A stretch of 64,000 nucleotides of DNA from Candidatus Brocadia pituitae (GCA_017347445.1 AP021856.1:3046613-3110612), one strand, 5' to 3'. Positions 46,246 through 56,399 are shown, counted from the first letter of the stretch. Program-made: numbers and translations. Notes: generated by a model not told the origin, from the letters alone.

Positions 46246-46737
46246 ATGAAAGGTAAATGCTGGAAGTTTGGACATAATATTAATACGGACGAGATCATCC
46301 CGGCGCGGTATTTAAACACCACCGATACAAAGGAGTTGGCAACTCATTGTATGGAAGATGCCGATCCCGATTTTATGAAAAAGATTAAGGCGGGAGATAT
46401 TATTGTGGCAGGAGACAATTTTGGATGTGGTTCCTCCCGCGAGCATGCCCCCATTGCCATCAAGGCGGCACGGATTTCCTGTGTTATTGCGAAATCCTTT
46501 GCCCGTATCTTCTTTCGGAATGCCATTAATATCGGCCTGCCTATTTTTGAGTGTCCAGAGGCAGCAGAGCAGATCCGGGAAGGAGATGAAATAGAGGTCA
46601 ACCTTACCTCCGGAGAGGTACTGAATCACACCTCAAAAAAGAGATTTAAATTCGAACCTTTTCCCCGGGAGATGCAAGAAATTATTCAGGCCGGGGGGTT
46701 GATGAATTTTGTTAAAAAGAAGATAAATGTTGCTTAA
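46246..46737 (+). CDS. leuD: 3-isopropylmalate dehydratase-type small subunit
   Basis: A 163-aa swivelling-domain subunit that partners LeuC. Motifs: FGHNINTDEIIPARYLNT (residues ~8-25) and VAGDNFGCGSSREHAPIAIKA (~53-73), IAKSFARIFFRNAINIGLP (~80-98). GAGG lies 5 bases before the ATG. It follows the activase gene by 48 bases on the same strand, so the three genes form one probable operon leuC-activase-leuD. The length matches the short type paired with 420-aa large subunits. Confidence 0.93.
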   Translation: MKGKCWKFGHNINTDEIIPARYLNTTDTKELATHCMEDADPDFMKKIKAGDIIVAGDNFGCGSSREHAPIAIKAARISCVIAKSFARIFFRNAINIGLPIFECPEAAEQIREGDEIEVNLTSGEVLNHTSKKRFKFEPFPREMQEIIQAGGLMNFVKKKINVA

Positions 46738-46887
46738 ATTCTAAATCACAAGCACTAAATTCCAGGCAAAACGCAATAAACAAAATTCCCATGACAAAAT
46801 GGTTTGGGGTTTTGGAGTTTGGAGTATGTTTGTTGTTTGAAGTTGTTACTTAGAATCTCGGATTTAAAATCTTCCCTTGCGGAAGTC

Positions 46888-48096
46888 ATGGCCGATAACA
46901 TGCAAACCTTAGAAATCAAAAAAGATATTCATTGGGTTGGAGTATTAAATGCGACCCTCAGGGCATTCGATATCGTATTTCAAACCCGGTTCGGAAGTAC
47001 GTACAATTCCTACCTTATTCTTGCAGATAAACCTACGCTCATTGATTGCGTTCATGAAAAATTTACTTACGAATATCTTGAAAAACTCCGTTCGTTAATT
47101 AACCTCAAAGACATCTGCTACATTGTGATAAATCATACCGAAATGGACCATACCGGGGCGCTGGACATGCTCTTAAAAGAAACACCAAACGCCCAGATTT
47201 TGTCCACAAGGACGGCAGCCCTTTTCCTGAAAAATATTTTACACAGGGAGGTACGGGGAAAGGTGGTTGAAGACGGTGAAATGGTCAGCCTGGGTAATAA
47301 ACAATTAAAATTTATTCATGCGCCATACTGGCATTGGCCGGATACGATGTTTACCTATCTGGAAGAAGACCACGTACTCTTTCCGTGTGATGGTTTTGCA
47401 ACCCATTTTTGTGATGAACGACTCTTTGATGACCGGGTTGATGATTTTATGGAAGATTTTCGGTATTATTTCGAACACGTCATGGGACCTTACCGAAAAA
47501 AAATTCTTGAGGCAATAGAAAAGATAAAAGACCTGGATATTCGCCTCATTGCTCCAAGTCACGGCCCTGTCCTGCGGACAGATCCATGGAAATACATCCG
47601 TGCCTATAAAGACTGGAGTACGGCAAGAAAAGATCCCTATAAAAAACTGGTTTTGGTTTTTTATGCATCGATGTACGGAAATACAAAAAAGATGGCGGAG
47701 GCAGCAGCAAAGGGCGCCTCTACGGTAAATACCGAGGTCAAACTCTTTGATGCCAGCAGTGTATCGCCAGAATTCATGCGGTGCGAGATTGAATCTGCCG
47801 ATGGTATTCTGATAGGCTCGTCGACAATAAATGGTGATGCATTAAAACCTTTGTGGGATATTACCAACATTCTATTTAGTGTGAACGTAAAGCTTAAGAA
47901 ATGTGCTACCTTTGGCGCCTATGGATGGAGTGGTGAGGCAACAAGGCTCCTGGAAGAGCGTCTAAAGGGTCTGAAACTCACCATTGTTCAACCGCCCCTG
48001 AAGGTCCTTTTTACACCGACTGAGGAAGACCTGAAAAAATGTTCCATCTTTGGATATGATTTTGCAAAATCACTGGTAAGCAATCCAATGCCATAA
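46888..48096 (+). CDS. flavodiiron protein (O2/NO reductase)
   Basis: A 402-aa A-type flavodiiron protein that reduces O2 to water (or NO to N2O). The N-terminal metallo-beta-lactamase-like domain has the diiron ligands NHTEMDHTGALD (H-x-E-x-D-H, ~residue 81), the next His in FIHAPYWHWPDTMFTY (~147), and the Asp in FPCDGFATHFCDERLF (~165), then PSHGPVL (~227). The C-terminal flavodoxin domain begins at LVLVFYASMYGNTKKMAEAA (~255) and binds FMN. Start ATG 46888 (MADNMQTLEIKKD) follows a Gly-rich ribosome site and fits the family; upstream open codons are not homologous. Pairs logically with the superoxide reductase as O2 defence, or NO detoxification in an anammox cell. Confidence 0.9.
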   Translation: MADNMQTLEIKKDIHWVGVLNATLRAFDIVFQTRFGSTYNSYLILADKPTLIDCVHEKFTYEYLEKLRSLINLKDICYIVINHTEMDHTGALDMLLKETPNAQILSTRTAALFLKNILHREVRGKVVEDGEMVSLGNKQLKFIHAPYWHWPDTMFTYLEEDHVLFPCDGFATHFCDERLFDDRVDDFMEDFRYYFEHVMGPYRKKILEAIEKIKDLDIRLIAPSHGPVLRTDPWKYIRAYKDWSTARKDPYKKLVLVFYASMYGNTKKMAEAAAKGASTVNTEVKLFDASSVSPEFMRCEIESADGILIGSSTINGDALKPLWDITNILFSVNVKLKKCATFGAYGWSGEATRLLEERLKGLKLTIVQPPLKVLFTPTEEDLKKCSIFGYDFAKSLVSNPMP

Positions 48097-48253
48097 TTCC
48101 GGAAATCGGGAGAAGCGGCTTGCAGGCTCTTAAAGATACTATTGTCGGTACCCCTTGAAACTCTTTAAGATTAGTGTGAGTGTCGTGAGTTGAAGACGAA
48201 AATTAAAGTTGCGTTGCCAGCAGCGTATCCTTTCAAATGCGGGATAAAGGAGA

Positions 48254-50668
48254 TCATTTCTGAACCTTACTTTCAAATCGTAGATAAATTTCTTTGGTTT
48301 TTTCATCAACCGTGACGTTAAAATTTTTAGAAAGACGCCTTTTGTGTCGAACCAAGGATGCCTTCAGAAGAGAAGGGCAGGTGATGGCGGTAAACACGAT
48401 CACCATAATAATAGAGGAGAACACAACATCATTCAATACCCCAATATCGCTACCTATTCCGGAGAGAATCAATGTCCCTTCAAGCTTCATTGCCATCCCT
48501 ATTCCTATGGCCATGCGATTTATACCTTTCCCAATGGGGCAGACACTGCAAAATAGCTTTCCCACAACAGCTGCGCCCGTTATTGCAAGACCGAGAAGTG
48601 CCGCCTCCATATTCAAGATACTCTTCAAATCCACCTGTGCCCCTACCCGCACAAAGAGTATTGGAACAAGAACCATATAATATGGCCGAATAACTCGTTC
48701 AACGGTGCTGTATTCTTTGTCATCAGAATCTTTAAATTTTACATTTCTGAGCAACAAGCCTGCAGCAAATGCCCCTATTACGCCATGGAGTCCAATCGAA
48801 CCGGAAATAAAGGCAAACAGGAGTGATACCGTTATCACGATAGAAATCTTTAATCCCTCTGCCGCTCTGCTCGTTAAGAAATTGCCGAATTTCTCTCCGT
48901 ATTTTAAGGCTATTATCAGGACAACCACTAAAAAAGAAAATGCAATGCCGGTAGTCACCAATAGATTCGTCACAGATACTTCACCCTTCGTAGCAATTCC
49001 ACTTGCTATGCCAAAGGTCAATATGACAATAATTTCGGTAAGAAGGGTTGCGCCTGTTATAATTCTACCTTCGATGGTGTTCATTGCCTTTAATTCAGTC
49101 AGGATTGCAAATAATAACCCCGTGCTTGTATTGCAAATAATAATAGCCAAAAGAAGTTTTGAACTAAATGCAGAGTCGGAGAGGAAGAAATGGCCTACGA
49201 CAAGACCTAACCCGGCCGGTGCTATGATACCGCCGAGGCTTACCAGAAATGAGGAAGCCCCCACCCGCAATAGTGCCCTGATATCTGTATGAAGCCCTGC
49301 CGTTAAAAGAAGTAACAATGTCCCAAAATAGGATATCATCTTCAAGAAAGGCATTGTCGTCAGAAAATTAAAAAACTCAGACCCAGTTATAAAAAAGAAA
49401 TTACCCAGAATTATCCCCACGATTAATTGTCCAACCACCTCAGGCAGCGTCACCAAACTAGCCAACCAACCACCTGTTTTGGCTGCAATAAGAGTAATTG
49501 CAACTGCGATGATGACACTAAGAGTCGGATTAGTATGCCATATTTCCCATGAGGGTACTAAATCTTCGGACTCTTTTCCTGTCTCTGTTGGAGATTCGGG
49601 TGAGGACATTTCCTTTTCGGGTTCTTTTGTTGCCTCAATACGTACGTTCTGTCCCCCTTTCATCGCCGAAAAAGAAGGTTCCTCTGCGGGAGTGAAAGTC
49701 GATCTACTCTCATCTGTTGTCTGGCGAGAGGTATCTTCCACTGCAAGCGTCTGAGTTCCTTTAGACTCTGTCGGTAGGAATTCTCCTCCAGCAATAGTTT
49801 CATCCTGAATTTCAGGCGTGGTCATTGACTTTGGTGTGCTTATTCCTTGGGTCTCTTGCAGGGTCTCTGGAAAAGGGGTGTCTGTCTGGCGCTGCTCACC
49901 GCTCAGATATTTTTCCAGGTAACCCTTTTTATCCGCAAAGACTGGAAACAAGGATTCTTCCCCGGCCAACGGCGGGCGAGACTTGTTATCCTCCAGATGT
50001 CTTTGAGTCACGCTTTCCTTATGGACAGGAGATTGTTGCTCATCAACAAACGTGGTCGCAGAACCTGGTACAGTTGGTATTGAACTGAAATCCGTTTTTT
50101 GAATGTCAGCAGATATTTCCTTCTCTGTGACCTTCGAAGGGGAGCCTTCAACAACGAAAGTGCCCTCATGGTTACCTTTTTCATCCACAACAGAAGGAGG
50201 TTCCTGTGTTGTGACAGCCTCGTGAGATTCATTATTCCCGATCGGAGTTTGTGTGCCTTTCTCCACTCCAACGAGGGATTGTTCCCCGGTAACAGACGTC
50301 ATGGCATCTTCGGTGTGAGAAACAGCCGTGCGGTTATCATTTTCTCCTGCATTTGAAGGCGTCTCGTTCTCAGCGACATACTGCTGATGCACCCTGTCCA
50401 AATATTCCTCATGGAGATCTTCTTTCTTTGCAATCTCCAAATATCTCTTTATGTATTTCTTTGGAGAAAGCATTTCGTCAATAGTGAATGACCCGGTTTG
50501 CCCTTTAATCTTGCTAGGAACTGGCCTGAAATCTTTATTAGATACTGAATATTCGGCTTCGAATGAAGGTGAGCCAATTGCACTAAAGCAATAGAAGGAA
50601 AATGTCACAAAAAACAAGCTGTATAAATATAGTACTTTCATAAAAGAGTTTCTTGCGATTATTAACAT
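48254..50668 (-). CDS. Kef-type cation/proton antiporter with large low-complexity extension
   Basis: An 804-aa membrane protein. It begins with a hydrophobic segment (VLYLYSLFFVTFSFYCFSAIG) acting as signal or anchor, followed by ~340 residues of Thr/Glu/Ser/Pro-rich low-complexity sequence (many TQTPIG, EEPSFS, TGEQS-like units). From about residue 375 there are 12-13 helices of the CPA2/Kef family (LPEVVGQLIVGIILGNFFF; SLGGIIAPAGLGLVVGHFF; GLHGVIGAFAAGLLLRNVKF), ending in a short cytosolic tail without RCK/TrkA domains. Exchange of K+ or Na+ for H+ across the membrane is inferred from the family. AGGAGG lies ten bases before the ATG. The long extracytoplasmic extension is unusual. Confidence 0.8.
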   Translation of the reverse strand: MLIIARNSFMKVLYLYSLFFVTFSFYCFSAIGSPSFEAEYSVSNKDFRPVPSKIKGQTGSFTIDEMLSPKKYIKRYLEIAKKEDLHEEYLDRVHQQYVAENETPSNAGENDNRTAVSHTEDAMTSVTGEQSLVGVEKGTQTPIGNNESHEAVTTQEPPSVVDEKGNHEGTFVVEGSPSKVTEKEISADIQKTDFSSIPTVPGSATTFVDEQQSPVHKESVTQRHLEDNKSRPPLAGEESLFPVFADKKGYLEKYLSGEQRQTDTPFPETLQETQGISTPKSMTTPEIQDETIAGGEFLPTESKGTQTLAVEDTSRQTTDESRSTFTPAEEPSFSAMKGGQNVRIEATKEPEKEMSSPESPTETGKESEDLVPSWEIWHTNPTLSVIIAVAITLIAAKTGGWLASLVTLPEVVGQLIVGIILGNFFFITGSEFFNFLTTMPFLKMISYFGTLLLLLTAGLHTDIRALLRVGASSFLVSLGGIIAPAGLGLVVGHFFLSDSAFSSKLLLAIIICNTSTGLLFAILTELKAMNTIEGRIITGATLLTEIIVILTFGIASGIATKGEVSVTNLLVTTGIAFSFLVVVLIIALKYGEKFGNFLTSRAAEGLKISIVITVSLLFAFISGSIGLHGVIGAFAAGLLLRNVKFKDSDDKEYSTVERVIRPYYMVLVPILFVRVGAQVDLKSILNMEAALLGLAITGAAVVGKLFCSVCPIGKGINRMAIGIGMAMKLEGTLILSGIGSDIGVLNDVVFSSIIMVIVFTAITCPSLLKASLVRHKRRLSKNFNVTVDEKTKEIYLRFESKVQK

Positions 50669-52002
50669 ACTAACCTTACCTCCTGCCTACCAAATAGACC
50701 AAGTGCTGTGCAGTAGTAATTACATGTAAGGAATTTCAAACTTTTATAATTCCCCTCTATCGGTAGGACAAGCGTCCCCACCTGTCATTGTGATATCAAC
50801 CGGGGACGGCTGACCTACCTTATAGTATTGCTGCATAAAACTTCCTTTTTTGTAAGTTTTTTATAATCCCTTTAGCCCTTTTTTCTAAGAAGAATTTTTT
50901 AAGTCCCCATTAATAAAGTGGGATACAGGGGGTTGTTTCCCTTACTTGACAGACTTTGGTTGTGGCATAGCCACACCAGGGGATAAAGGGGTGTGTAAAT
51001 CGGCCGCAACACACCCCCCGGACCATGTAGAGCGACTAGTCTGGCCGCTTCACAATGAGAGGAGACTAAAGTAGCTGCCAAAGGCAGCCTAATTCAAGTA
51101 TAAAGTACGATTTCTTTAAACAAGTATACATACGTTCATATAAATGTCAAGAATAGTATACATAAGTATGTTTGCACAATGCTGTTAAACTCTAATATAA
51201 AACAAATGAAGGCCGCATATTGTTTCTTACTTGTTTCATTCTCCGAAATATTTTATCAGTAAACCATTCCGATGCTTTCATCATGATACTGCCAACGGTG
51301 ATGCTTCGGTAATACATGGCGCCGCAAGCCGCACCAAATCCCCTTAGCAAAGCTAGTGGGTGTAGGGGGTTGTGAAAATACTTGCTAAAAAAAGAAGTTT
51401 TTACAGGGTACTATGATAGATACTAGCAAGAGGTTTCAACGGGTAAGCATGGGAATTCACTACAGGGTATGGTTTTTGAAAGGATAATGGAAAACAATCC
51501 TCTTGGAACAAGACCAAATCCAAGCCTTAAACCGGCTCTTTTGTTCAAATCGTATTTTTTCGCAATGAAATAGTCACAAATGATTTTACTAAAAGAAGAA
51601 ATATCGTAAGACTTTAAATTATTGAAAATTGATGCATGTATTTTCGGGCATCATGGGTGGCACGGACAAGCAAAGTTTGTCCGCACCACCCTACATAAAC
51701 TGCAATATGTTTTCAAAAAACTCAATTGTTACGAAATATTGATTATGATTACTTCTATAGAGGCAAGCGTTCCTAAATGTCCATAATTGAGCGACATCCC
51801 GAATGTGACAAGAAATATTGCCGCGAAGAATTGCTGGAATGACGTAATTGCTTCTGAAATCCTGTGCCTTTTTTTTCCTGCAAAAAAACGGCAACATGGG
51901 AATGGTTGATGATGGCGTCTAACAAGCCTGCCGAAAACTAGTCGATGAGGGAAACGTCGAATGATAATACGCTTTCAGGAACAAAAATTTTCCATCAGTG
52001 AC
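50669..52002. other. 1.3-kb gene-poor region with repeats
   Basis: No intact gene recognised. It holds a GGTAGG...CGTCCCC / GGGGACG...CCTACC nested hairpin (50762-50819), CCCC/GGGG-rich blocks (50904-50937), GCTGCCAAAGGCAGC (51075-51089), and the module-C palindrome at 51655-51690 followed by a MITE end. On the minus strand 51190-51350 has a 50-codon open stretch (ACGAMYYRSITVGSIMMKASEW, in parts) that might be a gene remnant. It includes the likely promoter of the antiporter gene. Confidence 0.45.
51655..51730. repeat. module C palindrome with MITE-like end
   Basis: GGGTGGCACGGACAAGC ... GTTTGTCCGCACCACCC (51655-51690) is the same palindrome that bounds the insert at 3866-4050. It is followed by TTTTCAAAAAACTCAATTGTTAC (quoted in part), the MITE end shared with modules A and B. 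Confidence 0.65.
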
Positions 52003-52443
52003 TTAAGGAATCATAAAAATATTTACCTGCCGTGAATTATCATCGACATACGTCTCGCCGGGCACTTTTTCCAATTCTGCCCGTATCGTATAAGTGTCTT
52101 CTTTTAGCCCACTGGTATCCCAGCTATAAACGATTCTTTTTGAAGACAAGCCATCCAGGGTTTCTGCCTCGCGCCCAATGAGTTGTTTTGTTGTAAGACA
52201 GGTTATCGTCAAGATCGTTGTCACCTTTGTTGTCTTCTCGTTGCCAATAACAACATCAACATTAACCTTATTCCCGATAGTTTCAAGCAATGGGAGATTC
52301 ATCGATACGATCATTACCCCATGCACTATGGGCTCGTATTTTTTCTTCTCGTCAGCCAGACTATCCGGCACTCCACAGAATATGAAATATCCAAAGACAT
52401 AAATCAAACAGAACTCCCAGCCATTTATTTTGTATCTCTTCAT
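52003..52443 (-). CDS. secreted Ig-like protein downstream of nxrA, unknown function
   Basis: A 146-aa exported protein. A signal peptide (residues ~1-31, ending ...PDSLADE) leads to a single beta-sandwich-like domain: IVHGVMIVSMNLPLLETIGNKVNVDVVIGN, TTILTITCLTTKQ, RIVYSWDTSGLKEDTYTIRAELEKVPGE, NSRQVNIFMIP (parts quoted). The SWDTSGLKEDTYTIRA strand pair is typical of CARDB/Ig-like domains. AAGGAAGGAAGG precedes the ATG. It lies 140 bases after nxrA on the same strand, behind a hairpin. It may be an NXR accessory or scaffold protein, but this is only suggested by location. Confidence 0.65.
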   Translation of the reverse strand: MKRYKINGWEFCLIYVFGYFIFCGVPDSLADEKKKYEPIVHGVMIVSMNLPLLETIGNKVNVDVVIGNEKTTKVTTILTITCLTTKQLIGREAETLDGLSSKRIVYSWDTSGLKEDTYTIRAELEKVPGETYVDDNSRQVNIFMIP

Positions 52444-52526
52444 ATTGGCCTTCCTTCCTTTAACGAATACTTCATAAACAGATTCACCAAAATATAAAGG
52501 ACAAATCGGTTCTTCAGCCGCATTCT

Positions 52527-52564
52527 GTGAGCTAACAGGTGTGAATATCCCCTGTTAGCTCACT
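52527..52564. terminator. perfect hairpin downstream of nxrA
   Basis: GTGAGCTAACAGG and CCTGTTAGCTCAC pair around a 10-base loop. The T-run (TTTT) is on the plus strand side, so for nxrA (minus) it is a strong hairpin without U-tract: possibly an mRNA-stabilising or processing element, or a bidirectional terminator. Confidence 0.65.
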
Positions 52565-52583
52565 TTTGACGTATTGAAAAAGT

Positions 52584-55500
52584 CTATTCCTTTTCTATCT
52601 TTATTAAGTCGCCATTCAGGTACCTCCTCATGAAATCATTCTCGTTCCCTGCCGTATAACCTGTCTTTGCAGGATCCCATAACCCTTTACCACCCATACC
52701 CCCATCCTCAGCCTTGGTAATCTTTACCAGCGTCTCTTTCGGAGTAGTATTAATGCCGTGGTTATCAGCCTCATACCCAAAAATGAACTTCATGCTTGTC
52801 TTTGATTTATGGAATAAGCTATCCAGTTGATGCATTGGCATTGACCAATCCCGCGTGATACTCTGCTGGGAACCATAACGGAAACTGGATTGATATCCTG
52901 TACCAGCCGACAGCGCCCTGCCATCAGGCCTTGACTCGTGAGCCTTTACGCTTCTTTCCGTTGAAATCCATGCAGAATGCTTCATCATGGTTACTCCATA
53001 GGGGTACGCCGGATTATATTTGCACCGCAACATGAGCCTGGCCACCTTGTAAAATGGATCGCTTGGTTTCCAGCCTTCGTATGGCCTGTCAGCGGGGTTT
53101 GCGTCAACATACACATAATCACCATCATTGATACCCATATCCATAGCTGCTTGCGGATTTAAATGGATCTGATGCTCACCCACACCGGGCATTCTCTTGT
53201 CCATCCTATAGGGATCGCCAAAGTTATTATTCCAGATAAAATTCCAGTCTGTTACCGCCCATTGTGAATGCACCGTATGTCTTGACTTCGGTGTTACGCA
53301 ATAGAATTTATAGCCTTTTTCCCATAGGAAATTCTTCGTCTGCTTGACTTCTGCCCATGACTTCTTGATATTCCTGACAGTCCTTTCATCCCAGTGTTCC
53401 GCACTCTCAGGGATTCCATAATCATCCGGACGGATATAGGGATTTGTGCTGGCGATAACGTTAGGCAGATACGGGGTAGCCTCAGGCCCTTCACGATGGA
53501 CTATGAAATTCTCACCATACTCAATGATCTCAGACTCATCATTGTAAGCCTGCAACCTTCCCGTTGGAGTATAGAATGGCAGACCTTCATTTACCTGTTC
53601 CCAGAATGGATGCCTTGGGTAAGTCCTGTAGAGCAGCAGGGCAACGCCCGGTTCCCCATATTTTCCGTTTACAATATCCTCAAAAGTATAACCTTTTGAG
53701 GTCGTACTCCCGTCCAGCAATCTCTGGATATACACTTCTGGACGGCCTTCCAGGGCGAACTTCCAGTAATCCCTGAACCTCATATCCCTGAGCAATTCTC
53801 CCAATTTCGCTGCCATACCTGCAAGAATCATGACATCGTCTCTTGAATCATTAACAGGCCTTATACCGCCCTTCCATATCTGAAAAAATGGATTAGAGCA
53901 TGAGCTTGTAATCTCATGGGTTTCAAACTCCACCCAAGAGTTTGCCGGAAATGCAAAATCTGCATACTCGATTGAGCCCGTGATTTCAATATCGGTGGAC
54001 ATAATTTGTTCGATGTTGGGATTAACATTCTTCAGCATTTGATACACATGCTTTGCATTGTTAACCAGATTCACATTGGTAAACCACATAATCTTGGTCG
54101 GTGTCGGCATATGCGTTTTACCCGTAAAGCATTTACGGCCATACTTGGGGGTGTTAACAATCAACGGCCTGTCATTATGATTCCAGTATGCCACCTCTTC
54201 ATCATACGCACGGCCCTTTACCTTCAGATCCGTTGCAGGTGCACATGGGTCAAGATTTGGATTAAATACATCCTCAGCAACCCATCCGTAGAAGCCAGGG
54301 CCACTCCACTTGGATGCCTGAAAATTGCCGGCCTTGTAATTACCAGACCATGTATGGGAACCAGAACCTTTATAGCCTACATTGCCTGTTAACATAAGAG
54401 GTAAATACGTCGATCTGTTAAATAACGTTGCGTGGAACCAATGGTTGATACCCTCACCGTAATGAATTGCCACCGGTTTTATGGTCGCAATATCATGTGC
54501 CAGCCTTTCAATGAGCTCTTTCGGTGAATTGGTTATTTCAACTACCGTGTCAATATCATAATCTTTGAGATGTATCTTATACATCTCAAAGAGCGGCATG
54601 ACCTCGATCTCCTTGCCATCGACAGTCTTTACCTTAAAGATGCCATCAAGTGCAGGATCGATCCCTTTAGCCACCAATTTATCACCGACATCATCTCTGG
54701 TAATCGGTTTTGGGCCATTCGTCTTTGCATCCCACACCACAAAATCACCAATCGCCTCCCTTTGATCGTCATGCAACCCGTGAATCTTATAACTTGGACC
54801 ATGAGAAATATCTTCCAACGTATAATCCGGGAAGATATCCTTTGCCTGCAATCTCTTCAGGGTATCCGTCCGCACAAGCAAAGGGAAGTCGGTAAACTTC
54901 TTCACATAATCTGCATCGTATAACTTCTCATCTATTAATATCCTGGTTAAACCCAGGAAAAGAGCCGTATCGGTATTGCACCGGATCGGTATCCAGTAAT
55001 CTGCTTTCTGAGATGATGGGCTGTATTCTGGTGTGATGACAACCAGCTTCCCACCTCTTTCCATTACCTCCGTAAGCCAATGGGCCTCTGGCATCTTATT
55101 TTCAATGAGATTCTTTCCTGTTTGGATAACCAATTTTGAAAATCGTATGTCGTTCATATCAACATCTGATGTCTGCAACCCGTGAACAAAGGGATGACCA
55201 GGGGCCTGATCTCCATGCCAGGTATAGTTCGACCAATTCCTCCCGCCCAATGCCTTATCCGGACCTAATCCCCTATTATGACTGTCAACTAAGGCAAGGG
55301 TATTGTTAAACCGGTACATACCATACTTACCGATGACGCCCAAAAGTCCCATTCCGCCACGCCCCTTGAAGGTACGTGTACCTGCGCCCTTCATGGCATC
55401 CACCATCTCTTTTGGATACCCCTGCTCTATCAGTTTTTTTGAACCTTCTTCACCGCTGTATTTCCTGGTAATATGGATAATTCCCTTTGCGGCATATGTC

Positions 55501-56033
55501 CAGGCATCGTCCCAGGACGCCTTTAAAAGTTCGTCCTGCCCCCTGGCATCAAACAGATATTTTGTTTTATTTTCCGGTGTCAATTCCGGAAATCCGTCAT
55601 CTGCCCACTGTTTCCAACCTTTTCTGATAAGCGGGTACCTTAACCGGTAAGGCCCGTATACCCTGCGATGGAAGGTAAATCCTTTGAGGCACATCCTGGG
55701 ATTCCAGTTTCTCGTGGCTTTGTTCCCATACAGGTCTGCATAATTCTGATGATCGTAGTTTTGTTCAACCCTCATAACCACTTCATTTCTTACGAATGCC
55801 CTCACCCTGCAGGCATGGGTATCATTCGGAGAACACGTATAGGTAAATGAACGATCATATCGATATTGATCCCGGTATACGCTCTCCCACGCGCGGTCAG
55901 GGTAAGCATCTAATGGATTTCCTACCTCCACGGCAGGTTTCAAGAGCCTGAACGCCATCGCTTTATCGGCAAGGGTAAAGGTTGCTCCCGTTGTTCCGGC
56001 TATCTGAAGGAACGTCCTTCTGGTAAGCTTCAT
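52584..56033 (-). CDS. nxrA: nitrite oxidoreductase alpha subunit (NxrA)
   Basis: A 1149-aa molybdenum bis-MGD enzyme of the DMSO reductase type II family that oxidises nitrite to nitrate, giving anammox bacteria electrons for carbon fixation. The N-terminus MKLTRRTFLQIAG is a Tat signal, so the protein is exported to the anammoxosome/periplasmic side. The FS0 cluster region is TYTCSPNDTHACRVRAF (residues ~64-80) with NPRMCLKG (~110). The pterin domain shows GRNWSNYTWHGDQAPGHPF (~260), VITPEYSPSSQKADYWIPIR (~325) and NTDTALFLGL. The ATG at 56033 has AAAGGAGTAGG upstream. No nxrB or nxrC gene is adjacent, unlike the usual cluster. Highly expressed in known anammox bacteria; the promoter here is consistent with that. 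Confidence 0.92.
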   Translation of the reverse strand: MKLTRRTFLQIAGTTGATFTLADKAMAFRLLKPAVEVGNPLDAYPDRAWESVYRDQYRYDRSFTYTCSPNDTHACRVRAFVRNEVVMRVEQNYDHQNYADLYGNKATRNWNPRMCLKGFTFHRRVYGPYRLRYPLIRKGWKQWADDGFPELTPENKTKYLFDARGQDELLKASWDDAWTYAAKGIIHITRKYSGEEGSKKLIEQGYPKEMVDAMKGAGTRTFKGRGGMGLLGVIGKYGMYRFNNTLALVDSHNRGLGPDKALGGRNWSNYTWHGDQAPGHPFVHGLQTSDVDMNDIRFSKLVIQTGKNLIENKMPEAHWLTEVMERGGKLVVITPEYSPSSQKADYWIPIRCNTDTALFLGLTRILIDEKLYDADYVKKFTDFPLLVRTDTLKRLQAKDIFPDYTLEDISHGPSYKIHGLHDDQREAIGDFVVWDAKTNGPKPITRDDVGDKLVAKGIDPALDGIFKVKTVDGKEIEVMPLFEMYKIHLKDYDIDTVVEITNSPKELIERLAHDIATIKPVAIHYGEGINHWFHATLFNRSTYLPLMLTGNVGYKGSGSHTWSGNYKAGNFQASKWSGPGFYGWVAEDVFNPNLDPCAPATDLKVKGRAYDEEVAYWNHNDRPLIVNTPKYGRKCFTGKTHMPTPTKIMWFTNVNLVNNAKHVYQMLKNVNPNIEQIMSTDIEITGSIEYADFAFPANSWVEFETHEITSSCSNPFFQIWKGGIRPVNDSRDDVMILAGMAAKLGELLRDMRFRDYWKFALEGRPEVYIQRLLDGSTTSKGYTFEDIVNGKYGEPGVALLLYRTYPRHPFWEQVNEGLPFYTPTGRLQAYNDESEIIEYGENFIVHREGPEATPYLPNVIASTNPYIRPDDYGIPESAEHWDERTVRNIKKSWAEVKQTKNFLWEKGYKFYCVTPKSRHTVHSQWAVTDWNFIWNNNFGDPYRMDKRMPGVGEHQIHLNPQAAMDMGINDGDYVYVDANPADRPYEGWKPSDPFYKVARLMLRCKYNPAYPYGVTMMKHSAWISTERSVKAHESRPDGRALSAGTGYQSSFRYGSQQSITRDWSMPMHQLDSLFHKSKTSMKFIFGYEADNHGINTTPKETLVKITKAEDGGMGGKGLWDPAKTGYTAGNENDFMRRYLNGDLIKIEKE

Positions 56034-56210
56034 ATTTCCTACTCCTTTCTCAAATAAATTGAATGATAATATTTTGGGCCTCTGACATATACGGTTTTTC
56101 AACGATCATTCTGACAACCTCCTGCATTCATACTCACACACACCCTTAATCCCTGGCGTTGTTTCTTCAGCAGCAAACAATGCAGCGTTAAGAAAAGCTC
56201 ACCTGAGCTA

Positions 56211-56238
56211 AGTATACTATCGTTTACTAATATGTCAA
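56211..56238 (-). promoter_or_regulatory. sigma70-like promoter of nxrA
   Basis: On the minus strand TTGACA (56238-56233), 16-bp spacer, TATACT (56216-56211). The start site would be ~56204, giving a ~170-base 5' leader to the ATG at 56033. Confidence 0.75.
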
Positions 56239-56250
56239 CACATAAATATT

Positions 56251-56399
56251 GGCAACAATTCGTTTTTTAAATAATTCCCACAATGGTGATGTTTGCTGTG
56301 CAGAATAGGGGCGAAGCATTGCACTAATTGGCATACATGCATTCATACCCATACTGGCAAATGCTTCGCACTTACTTTTTCAAAAAACCAAATTGTTAT
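56251..56399. repeat. MITE-like element, module A
   Basis: The left end GCAACAATTCGTTTTTT and right end CAAAAAACCAAATTGTTATC are imperfect inverted repeats. The core GGGGCGAAGCATT ... GCAAATGCTTCGC (56307-56371) matches the element at 13564. It sits just upstream of the nxrA promoter. Confidence 0.65.

Noticed and set aside
51691-51897. 68-codon minus-strand frame in the gene-poor region
   Set aside because: It begins in AT-rich sequence without a start signal and ends inside a MITE end; not a credible gene.
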